The notes under the pieces: model-generated
The model's database searches: none
The model's input: the letters and a program-made list of their open reading frames with translations, nothing else
Told to the model about the DNA's origin: nothing
Translations under genes and position numbers: made by a program
Shown: piece after piece, positions 26,668 to 33,812 of the stretch
Numbering within the stretch: the first letter of the stretch is position 1
Layout of the letters: each line of letters starts with the position of its first letter
Assembly (NCBI GenBank): GCA_018712905.1
Contig: DVGD01000147.1
Coordinates: 1 to 33,812 of the forward strand
Direction: 5' to 3'
DNA from: Candidatus Avoscillospira stercoripullorum
GTDB lineage: Bacteria > Bacillota > Clostridia > Oscillospirales > Oscillospiraceae
DNA: 33,812 bases

Positions 26668-27645
26668 ATGAAAAAAATTGTCTCTCTGTTTGCAAAGGGA
26701 AATCCCCTGTATCAAATGCTCAACGACCGCGCGGCCAAGTATGCCGAAGAAAAGGGTCTTGCGTACGAGTGGGTGCCCATGGATCCGTTCACCCCGGAGA
26801 AGGCTGCCGCCGCGCTGAAGGAGGCAGACGCCGGCATCATCGATGTGGAACCCTATGACAAGGAAATCTTCTCTCAGATCTGCGATCGTACCAAGCTGCT
26901 CATCCGCTTTGGCGTGGGCTTTGACGCGGTGAACCTGGCGGACGCCACCGCATACGGGATCAAGGTCGCCCGCACCCAGGGCGCCAACGCCGGCGCCGTG
27001 GCGGAAGACGCGCTATTGATGATGATGGCGCTGCGCCGGAAGCTCAACCAGGGGCAGGTGGGCGTGAAGACCGGCAACTGGGTGAAGGAGATCGGCCATG
27101 AGACCATCGGCGCCACCGTGGGCATTCTGGGCTTCGGCGCCGTGGGCAAGACGCTGGCACGCCTGCTGCGCGGCTTCGGCTGCCGCATCCTGGCCTATGA
27201 TACGTATCACGACGAAACGGCCGCCGCCGAGCTGGGCGTGGAATTTGTGGATGCCGATACCATCTTCCAGACGTGCGATGCCATCAGCATTCACCTGGCG
27301 CTCAACGATGCGACCCGTGGCTATGTCAATGCCGAGCGTCTTGCCATGATGAAGCCCGATGCCGTCATCGTCAACACGGCACGCGGCCCGCTGGTGGACG
27401 ACGAAGCCATGGTGGCCGCGCTCAAAAATCATCAGATTGGCGGCGCCGGCCTGGATGTGTTTGCAGAAGAACCCCTGCCCGTGACCAGCCCCTACATCGG
27501 CCTGGACAATGTGATTCTGACCCCCCACGTGGCCAGCTCCACGGTGGAGTCCCTGTGGAACATCTATGCCATGGCCATCGATGTAGCTTACGACTTCTTC
27601 CACGGCACGGAGAGCGCCCAGACCAAGCGCTGCTGGCTGAACTGA
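26668..27645 (+). CDS. D-2-hydroxyacid dehydrogenase (NAD-binding, PGDH-like)
   Basis: GILGFGAVGKTLARLL; VNTARGPLVDDEAM (Arg), FAEEPLP (Glu), ILTPHVASST (His) catalytic elements. Confidence 0.93.
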   Translation: MKKIVSLFAKGNPLYQMLNDRAAKYAEEKGLAYEWVPMDPFTPEKAAAALKEADAGIIDVEPYDKEIFSQICDRTKLLIRFGVGFDAVNLADATAYGIKVARTQGANAGAVAEDALLMMMALRRKLNQGQVGVKTGNWVKEIGHETIGATVGILGFGAVGKTLARLLRGFGCRILAYDTYHDETAAAELGVEFVDADTIFQTCDAISIHLALNDATRGYVNAERLAMMKPDAVIVNTARGPLVDDEAMVAALKNHQIGGAGLDVFAEEPLPVTSPYIGLDNVILTPHVASSTVESLWNIYAMAIDVAYDFFHGTESAQTKRCWLN

Positions 27646-27659
27646 GTGGGAGGCGCGCC

Positions 27660-28121
27660 GTGCTTTACAATGAGCTCTCCATGCACCATCGCTATGATCT
27701 CAGCAGTCCGGCATTTGAGGCCGCCTTTTCCTTCCTGCGTCGGTCGGATCTCGCCGAGCTTGCCGCGGGCGAATATCCCGTATGCCCCGGCGTGACTGCC
27801 TACGTGCAGCGCTACACCACTTCGCCCGCCGAGGCGCTGGATTTTGAGACCCATAACAAATACTTTGATATTCAGTACGTGGTTGCCGGCCTGGAAGCCA
27901 TCGGCGTCATTCCGCGGCGTTGTCTTTCCGAACAGACTCCCTACGATTCCGCGCGTGACATACAGTACTGGCACGAGCCGGAATTTGCCGGCAGCGTGGT
28001 GCTGTATCCGGGCGACTATGCCGTGTTGCCGCCGGAGATGGCGCATAAGCCTCGCATCTCCCTGGGGGAAGACCGCCCTGTGCGCAAGGTGGTCATCAAG
28101 GTTCCCGCTGTTCCCCGATAA
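27660..28121 (+). CDS. YhcH/YjgK/YiaL (DUF386) family protein
   Basis: GTG start at 27660 with RBS gggagg; LYNELSMHHRYDLSSPAFEAAFSFL...DFETHNKYFDIQYVVAGLEAIGV...PGDYAVLPPEMAHKPRISLGEDRPVRKVVIKV. Confidence 0.85.
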   Translation: MLYNELSMHHRYDLSSPAFEAAFSFLRRSDLAELAAGEYPVCPGVTAYVQRYTTSPAEALDFETHNKYFDIQYVVAGLEAIGVIPRRCLSEQTPYDSARDIQYWHEPEFAGSVVLYPGDYAVLPPEMAHKPRISLGEDRPVRKVVIKVPAVPR

Positions 28122-28151
28122 TCCGATCACACACGAAAGGAAATTGATTTT

Positions 28152-29147
28152 ATGCTTACGAAACGACAGAATTTGCTGGAAACCATCCATGGCGGGAATC
28201 CCGACCGCTATGTCAATATGTTTGAGGCCTTCGGCTTTACCAGCTATATTCCCTTCTCTCTCCACGATCATCGTCCCAACCCCGGCGACCTGAATGTGGT
28301 CAATTCCTGGGGCGTCACCCGTTCGTGGCCGGTGGGCAACCCCGGCCCCTTCCCCATTCACACCGCCGACCGTCTGGTCGTGAAGGATATTGCCGAGTGG
28401 CAGCGCTATGTGAAAGCGCCGCAGGTGGTTTATGATGCCAAGGAGTGGGAGCAGGCCATTGCCCATGCCGAGAAGATCGACCGCAACGAGCAGTTTGTAA
28501 CCGCCACCTTCGCCCCGGGAATCTTTGAGAATATCCACTACCTGTGTGAAATGCAAAATACGCTCATGGCCTTCTATGAAGAGCCGGAAGCCCTGCAAGA
28601 GCTGATTGAGTTCCTGGGCGAGTGGGAAATCAGCTATGCCCAGGAAGTTTGCAAGTACCTCAAGCCCGACTGCCTGTTCCAGCATGATGACTGGGGCAGC
28701 CAGATTTCCACCTTCATTTCCCCCGATATGTTCGAGGAATTTCTGCTGCCCGTCTATAAGAAGGTATATGGCTATTACAAGAGCCACGGTGTGGAATTGA
28801 TCGTGCACCACTCCGATTCCTTCGCCGCCACCCTGGTGCCCTATATGATCGAAATGGGCATCGATATCTGGCAGGGTGTGATGACCACGAACAACATTCC
28901 CGAGCTCATCCAGAAGTACGGCGGCCAGATCTCCTTCATGGGCGGGATCGACAGCGCAGCCGTGGATCACGAGGGCTGGACGGAGGAGGAGATCCAGAAG
29001 AAAGTGTTTGAGGCATGCGACGCCTGCGGCAAGCATTACTTCATTCCCTCCGCATCGCAGGGCGGCGCCATGGCCACCTACCCAGGGGTCTACGACGCAT
29101 TGACCCGCGCCATCAACGCCAAGAGCGTCATCGACTTCGCAAAGTAA
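28152..29147 (+). CDS. Uroporphyrinogen decarboxylase/MtaA-like (UroD superfamily) protein
   Basis: TKRQNLLETIHGGNPDRY...FQHDDWGSQISTFISPDMFEEFLLPVYKKVYGYYKSHGVELIVHHSDSFA...GIDIWQGV fold signature. Confidence 0.85.
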   Translation: MLTKRQNLLETIHGGNPDRYVNMFEAFGFTSYIPFSLHDHRPNPGDLNVVNSWGVTRSWPVGNPGPFPIHTADRLVVKDIAEWQRYVKAPQVVYDAKEWEQAIAHAEKIDRNEQFVTATFAPGIFENIHYLCEMQNTLMAFYEEPEALQELIEFLGEWEISYAQEVCKYLKPDCLFQHDDWGSQISTFISPDMFEEFLLPVYKKVYGYYKSHGVELIVHHSDSFAATLVPYMIEMGIDIWQGVMTTNNIPELIQKYGGQISFMGGIDSAAVDHEGWTEEEIQKKVFEACDACGKHYFIPSASQGGAMATYPGVYDALTRAINAKSVIDFAK

Positions 29148-29225
29148 TGGAGATTTCAGCGGCCTGTGCAGCCTGGTGCATTGCCCTGCGCAGGCCGCTT
29201 TCAGTGGAAAAGGAGTTCGATTATC

Positions 29226-31196
29226 ATGTATCGCAGACTATTCCAACCCATTCAGATTGCCGGCATGCGGGTTCCAAACCGCATTGCCATGACCGCCATG
29301 GGCAACCATCTTGCCAATCCCGACGGCAGCGTGTCCGATGCCGATGTGGCATTCTATGCCGCCCGCGCCGCAGGCGGTGTGGGGCTTGTGATCACCGAGT
29401 GCGCCTGTGTGGACTTTGCCACCGGCAAGGGCAACCTCAGGCAGCTGGCGGTGAATGACGATCGGTATATCCCCGGCCTCAAGCGGCTGGCCGATGCGGT
29501 GCACGCCCACGGCGCTGCCCTGTGCGTGCAGCTCTATCATCCCGGCCGGCAGGGCATTGCCGCCGTCAACGGTGTGGAAACCATGGCAGCTCCCAGCGTA
29601 ACCGAGTGCCAGTGCGTCCATCAGCCCACCCATGCAATGACCACCGAAGAGATCCGCGAGATGGTGCACCGCTTTGCCATGGGCGCCTACCGCCTCAAGC
29701 AAGCCGGCGTGGATGCAGTGGAGTTCCACGGTGCCCATGGCTATCTGATCGGGCAGTTTCTCAGTCCTTATACCAACCGGCGCAGCGATGCCTATGGCGG
29801 TTCTTTTGAAAACAGGATGCGCTTCCTGGACGAGATTATCTTGGAGGCGCGCCGCCTTTGCGGCGACTATCCCATGCTGGTGCGCTTCTCTGTGGACGAG
29901 CATATGGACTATGCCGGCAAACCGGGCGAGGGGCTTCAATTATCCGACGGCATTGAGATCGCCCGCCACCTGGAGAAGCTGGGTGTGGACGCCCTGGATG
30001 TGAGCAGCGGCATCTACGAGACCATGAACACCGCCTGGGAACCGGTGGGCTTTGACGAAGGCTGGAAAATCGACGGGCCTGCCGCCGTAAAGAAGGCCGT
30101 TTCCATTCCGGTCATCGGAGCCTCTGTCATCCGCGAGCCCGCCTATGCTGAGCAAATCCTTTCCGAGGGCAAGGTAGATCTGGTGGGTTCCGCCCGTGCC
30201 TTCCTGGCCGATCCCCAGTGGGGTAAAAAGGCACTGGAGGGGCGTGACTGCGAGATCCGCAAGTGCATCTCCTGCCTATACTGCATGGAAACCCTGATGG
30301 CGGCCGATATGAGTCCCGTTCCCATGGGCTGTGCCATTAACTTCGAGGCCGGCCGGGAAGCCGTCTGGCAGGATACGCAGCTTCCCAAGGATGGAAATGG
30401 GCGCTGTGTTGCCGTGATTGGCGCCGGACCTGCCGGGATGGAAGCCGCCCGGGTGCTGGCGCTGCGGGGGTTCCGTCCGGTGGTCTTTGAGAAGACCGCC
30501 CATGTGGGCGGCCAGGTTCTGTTCGGCTCCAAGCCGCCCAAGAAGGAGAAGACCAGCTGGCTGGTGGAGTATCAGCTGGGACAGCTGGAAAAGCTGGGCG
30601 TGGAGATCAGGCTCAATACCCCCGCCACGGTGGAGGCGCTGCGGGAACTCCAGCCCTGCGCCGTGTTTGTAGCACAGGGCTCCCACAGCGTCAAGCCCCG
30701 CTCCATTCCCGGCCTGGACGGCGCGGACGTCTATGTGCCCGCCGATGTGCTCATGGGGCGCGTAAACCTCCGGGATCAGGATGTGTGCGTGGTGGGATCC
30801 GGCATGACGGGGATCGAAACCGCGGAACTGCTGGGCAGCCAGGGGAACCGGGTCACCGTATTTGAAATGGCGGACGAGATCGGCCCCGGCGTATTCTTAC
30901 AGAACTTGATTGATGTGATGCGCCGTGTTGACGCCCATCATACCAAGCGCTATCCCAAGCACAAGCTATTAAAGGTGGACGGCGGCGACGTCACCGTGGA
31001 AACCACCGATACCCATGTGCAAAAGGCCTTCCATTTTGACAGCGTTGTGATCTCCCTGGGCGTGGCGCCCAACCGCGAACTGGTGGAGGAGTTGGAGGCA
31101 AACTTTGACCACGTTGTGCAAATCGGAGATGCTAACAAGGGCGGCCGGATTGCGGACGCCATTGCGGCCGGCTATCTGGCTGCCGCCGAACTATAG
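29226..31196 (+). CDS. NADH:flavin oxidoreductase/OYE-type FMN + 4Fe-4S + FAD oxidoreductase (second copy of the family)
   Basis: MYRRLFQPIQIAGMRVPNRIAMTAMGNH; SPYTNRRSDAYGGSFENRMRF; CISCLYC...C; CVAVIGAGPAGMEAARV; DVCVVGSGMTGIETAE. Confidence 0.93.
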   Translation: MYRRLFQPIQIAGMRVPNRIAMTAMGNHLANPDGSVSDADVAFYAARAAGGVGLVITECACVDFATGKGNLRQLAVNDDRYIPGLKRLADAVHAHGAALCVQLYHPGRQGIAAVNGVETMAAPSVTECQCVHQPTHAMTTEEIREMVHRFAMGAYRLKQAGVDAVEFHGAHGYLIGQFLSPYTNRRSDAYGGSFENRMRFLDEIILEARRLCGDYPMLVRFSVDEHMDYAGKPGEGLQLSDGIEIARHLEKLGVDALDVSSGIYETMNTAWEPVGFDEGWKIDGPAAVKKAVSIPVIGASVIREPAYAEQILSEGKVDLVGSARAFLADPQWGKKALEGRDCEIRKCISCLYCMETLMAADMSPVPMGCAINFEAGREAVWQDTQLPKDGNGRCVAVIGAGPAGMEAARVLALRGFRPVVFEKTAHVGGQVLFGSKPPKKEKTSWLVEYQLGQLEKLGVEIRLNTPATVEALRELQPCAVFVAQGSHSVKPRSIPGLDGADVYVPADVLMGRVNLRDQDVCVVGSGMTGIETAELLGSQGNRVTVFEMADEIGPGVFLQNLIDVMRRVDAHHTKRYPKHKLLKVDGGDVTVETTDTHVQKAFHFDSVVISLGVAPNRELVEELEANFDHVVQIGDANKGGRIADAIAAGYLAAAEL

Positions 31197-31213
31197 AGAA
31201 AGGAGTTGATGTG

Positions 31214-32371
31214 ATGAACTACTATCCTTATTTCCAGCTGGCGCCGGTGTTGTTTGGCCGGGGTGTGGCCGGTCAAACCGGTGAAGTCGTCAAAAAACTG
31301 GGCTGCGGCAATGCGCTGCTGGTGACAGACCCAGGCGTTGCCGCCGTGGGCGCCGCGGAAACCGTCCGTGCCGCCCTGGCCGCCGCCGGCGTCGCCGTCA
31401 CGGTATGGGATCAGGCGCAGATGGATTGCCCCGAACAGACGGTGCGGGATGCAGCTGCCGTTGCCCGGGCACAGAAAGTGGACTGCGTGGTGGGCGTCGG
31501 CGGCGGCAGCGTGCTGGATACCGCCAAGGCCGTTGCCGCAGTGAGCGTCAACGGCGACGGTGTGCTGGGAGAGATGCCCTTGTATCTCACCGGGCAGAAG
31601 CAGTATGCCGTACCGCCGCTTGACGTGATTGAAGTGCCCACCACCTCCGGCACCGGTTCTGAGAGCACCTTTGTGGCCGTTGTCACCTCGGATGCCCTGG
31701 ACTGCAAGATCGGCCTGCCGGTGCATCCCGCCTACGGCGTGGTCGATCCTCTGCTGACGCGCACCGTGCCCCAGGATATTACCGCCTATACCGGCATGGA
31801 CGCATTCTCCCACGCCAACGAAGCGCTCACCGAGCAGAAGGCCTCCCGCCACTCCGATCTGCTGGCCTATGAAGCCATTCGGCTCATCCGGGATGATCTG
31901 CCTGCGGCAATTGCCGACGGCAGCAATATGGAAGCCCGTGAAAATCTAGCCTTTGCCAGCAATATCGCCGGTATCTCTTTCAATGAATCGGGCACCCATA
32001 TCGGCCATTCCATTGCCCATGCCCTGGGTCATGTCTATCACCTGCCCCACGGCGTCTGCTGCGCCAATGTAACGCCGGCTGTCATCGCCTTCACCGCACG
32101 CGCTTACCCGGAAAAGATGAGAAAGCTGGGAGAACTGATGGGCGCGGTGTTCTCCTCCGATGCGCCCGCCGAGATTGGCCGGGCAGCGGCAAAGGCCGTT
32201 CGGGAATTTGCCGTCCGGGTGGGCGTACCTACCTTCCGCCAGCTGGGTCTTGACGAGGAAAAGGTTTTGGCGGTTCGGGATGCCGTGTGGAACGATGCTC
32301 TGGCGCATGCCTACGGCGGCAGCTTCACACCCGAGGACGTGGAGCAAATGCTCCTGGATACGCTGGGATGA
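31214..32371 (+). CDS. Iron-containing (group III) alcohol dehydrogenase
   Basis: VVGVGGGSVLDTAKA; EVPTTSGTGSEST; GMDAFSHANEAL; GHSIAHALGHVYHLPHG metal ligands. Confidence 0.95.
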   Translation: MNYYPYFQLAPVLFGRGVAGQTGEVVKKLGCGNALLVTDPGVAAVGAAETVRAALAAAGVAVTVWDQAQMDCPEQTVRDAAAVARAQKVDCVVGVGGGSVLDTAKAVAAVSVNGDGVLGEMPLYLTGQKQYAVPPLDVIEVPTTSGTGSESTFVAVVTSDALDCKIGLPVHPAYGVVDPLLTRTVPQDITAYTGMDAFSHANEALTEQKASRHSDLLAYEAIRLIRDDLPAAIADGSNMEARENLAFASNIAGISFNESGTHIGHSIAHALGHVYHLPHGVCCANVTPAVIAFTARAYPEKMRKLGELMGAVFSSDAPAEIGRAAAKAVREFAVRVGVPTFRQLGLDEEKVLAVRDAVWNDALAHAYGGSFTPEDVEQMLLDTLG

Positions 32372-33366
32372 CGCGGTATTTAGAGGGAAAGGTGGCAATT
32401 GTCACCGGCTCGGGGCAAGGCATAGGCCGTGCCATCGCGGCGGCTCTGGCCGAGCAGGGCGCGGCGGTGGTTACCAATAATCGCCGTCCCGGCGCCACCA
32501 GCACCACCCAGCTCACCCCCGAGCGGCTTAGTAAACTCACGGAGGAAGAGCGGAACTGGGTCACACAAGAAATGCAGCGCTTCGGCGGGGATGCGGAAAG
32601 CACCGCAGAAATGATCCGCCAGCGCGGCGGCAAGGCCGTGGCCTGCTTTGCAGACATTACCGACTACGACGCCGCCGGACGCCTGATCGAGACGGCGGTG
32701 GAAGCCTTCGGCGGTGTGGATATTCTGGTCAACGTGGCGGGGGCGTTCGGCTTTTCTCCCTTTGAGAAGATGTCGCCGGCGCTGTTTCGAAAGGTTACCG
32801 CCGTCAAGCTGGACGGCTACTTCCATACCTGCCGTCATGCCGTCCCCCACATGCTGGAGAAGGGCTGGGGGCGGATCCTCAACTGCACCTCCCGGGCGTG
32901 GTTGGGCGACATCTTCCGCCACGCGGAATACTGCGCCGCCAATGCCGGGGTGGTGGGGCTGACCCGGGCGCTGGCTGTGGAATACGCCGGCCAGGGGATC
33001 ACCGCCAATTGTTTCTCCCCCTATGCCCGTACAAGATCGGCCATCGATCTTCAGATGTTTGACAAAACCGTGGAGCAGGCCGACCGGGTCATGGCGGTAG
33101 ACGGCGTCACCCCCAGGGTGGACAGCGCGCCGCCGCCGGAGGAACTGACGCCCCTCATATGCTATCTTTGTACCGATGCCGCGGCAAGGGTCAATGGCTC
33201 CGTCTTCAACATTGGCGGCAGCAAGATCGGCCTCTATTCCAATCCGGAGATCGTCTGCCAGGTCTGCAAGGCGCCGGGTGAGCGCTGGACTGTGGAAGAG
33301 TTGGTCCATTCCGCTGACGGAATGCTCCTCCAGGGCTACCACAGCGTGGTGGAAAACTACCGATAA
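32368..33366 (+). CDS. Short-chain dehydrogenase/reductase family protein with non-canonical YxxxN motif
   Basis: LEGKVAIVTGSGQGIGRAIA; DILVNVAGAFG; NCTSRAWLGDIFRHAEYCAANAGVVGLTRALAVEYAGQGITANCFSP; ATGA overlap with the Fe-ADH stop. Confidence 0.92.
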   Translation: MTRYLEGKVAIVTGSGQGIGRAIAAALAEQGAAVVTNNRRPGATSTTQLTPERLSKLTEEERNWVTQEMQRFGGDAESTAEMIRQRGGKAVACFADITDYDAAGRLIETAVEAFGGVDILVNVAGAFGFSPFEKMSPALFRKVTAVKLDGYFHTCRHAVPHMLEKGWGRILNCTSRAWLGDIFRHAEYCAANAGVVGLTRALAVEYAGQGITANCFSPYARTRSAIDLQMFDKTVEQADRVMAVDGVTPRVDSAPPPEELTPLICYLCTDAAARVNGSVFNIGGSKIGLYSNPEIVCQVCKAPGERWTVEELVHSADGMLLQGYHSVVENYR

Positions 33367-33398
33367 ATGCTCGATGTGCTGGACGTCCATTTTGCCAT

Positions 33399-33479
33399 GG
33401 GCGTCGAACCGTTGCTCCGAGGTTGGGACCATCAACGCCAAAAAAGATCCACACCCCCGTTGGGGATGCGGATCTTTTT
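33399..33479 (+). repeat. 81-bp direct repeat, copy 1
   Basis: gggcgtcgaaccgttgctccgaggttgggaccatcaacgccaaaaaagatccacacccccgttggggatg[c]ggatcttttt; differs from copy 2 at one base. Confidence 0.95.
33440..33479 (+). terminator. Rho-independent terminator of the large operon
   Basis: aaaaaagatccacacccc ... ggggatgcggatcttttt hairpin with T-tract, 74 bp after the SDR stop. Confidence 0.75.
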
Positions 33480-33530
33480 GGGGATATCGCAACAGTATAG
33501 ATGCTGCAGCGCTCAGGTTTTCGCCCAAAA

Positions 33531-33733
33531 CCAAATCACAACCCAGCACAGCGGTTGTGATTTGGAGAGGAGGAGCAAGGGAGCGAGCGGATGACATCTT
33601 TTTTTGCCATAGGCATAAAAAGATGTCGGAGCAAAGCGTACTTTGCTCCGACGTGGTGCCGGTGGCCGGCGTCTCCGCGCCAAGTGCCGCCGCGAGCGGC
33701 GGTTGCGCTCCGACACACCCGCCTGCGGGCGGG
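33531..33733. repeat. Cluster of five hairpins between the direct repeats
   Basis: 33531-33565 ccaaatcacaacc/ggttgtgatttgg; 33593-33627 gacatcttttt/aaaaagatgtc; 33626-33651 tcggagcaaag/ctttgctccga; 33687-33702 ccgccgc/gcggcgg; 33718-33733 cccgcc/ggcggg. Confidence 0.85.
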
Positions 33734-33811
33734 CGTCGAACCGTTGCTCCGAGGTTGGGACCATCAACGCCAAAAAAGATCCACACCCCCGTTGGGGATG
33801 TGGATCTTTTT
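33731..33811 (+). repeat. 81-bp direct repeat, copy 2 (reaches the window edge)
   Basis: Same sequence as 33399-33479 with t in place of c in gatg[t]ggatc; 80/81 by manual alignment. Confidence 0.95.
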
Positions 33812-33812
33812 T

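Noticed and set aside
27588-29036. 482-aa minus-strand ORF
   Set aside because: Antisense to the YhcH-like and UroD-like genes; no domain motifs.
32380-33786. 468-aa minus-strand ORF
   Set aside because: Antisense to the SDR and runs through the hairpin/direct-repeat cluster; repeated MWIFFGVDGPNLGATVRRP peptides come from the DNA repeat.
33399-33812. CRISPR array
   Set aside because: Only two 81-bp copies separated by ~250 bp containing palindromes; no regular short repeats or spacers and no cas genes.
1-33812. Integrase, transposase, phage or defence genes and tRNA/rRNA genes
   Set aside because: None recognised on reading either strand, so there is no direct evidence that the island is currently mobile.

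Overview
This looks like chromosomal DNA from an anaerobic, probably gut-type, Clostridia/Oscillospiraceae-like Firmicute. The taxonomy is inferred from gene content and codon style and was not searched. The left edge (1-6 kb) holds a truncated alkaline phosphatase lipoprotein that is missing from the ORF track, a polysaccharide deacetylase, an orphan BlaI/MecI repressor, an AEC-family transporter and a cytosolic propeller-like protein. From about 6.2 kb to 33.4 kb there is a large accessory catabolic island. It contains: (i) a LysR regulator divergent from an OYE-type flavin reductase plus glycyl radical enzyme pair (GRE1); (ii) a LacI regulator and amidohydrolase divergent from an FGGY kinase and a DUF169-like protein; (iii) an apparent ~17 kb, 14-gene same-strand operon with two tandem isocitrate-lyase/PEP-mutase-fold proteins, a five-gene Liv-type ABC importer, a second GRE (GRE2) with its activase, a D-2-hydroxyacid dehydrogenase, a YhcH/YiaL-like protein, a UroD/MtaA-like protein, a second OYE-type reductase, an Fe-dependent alcohol dehydrogenase and a variant SDR. 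I cannot name the substrate. Several enzymes depart from their family's usual motifs (no KKCGH in either ICL/PEPM protein, YxxxN in the SDR, no HxC zinc motif in the UroD-like protein, a CxxxCxC cluster in GRE1), which makes a new anaerobic pathway plausible. A 26-bp CG-centred palindrome just downstream of a predicted promoter is a good candidate LacI-family operator for the large operon. The window ends in a ~410-bp cluster of hairpins bracketed by an 81-bp direct repeat.
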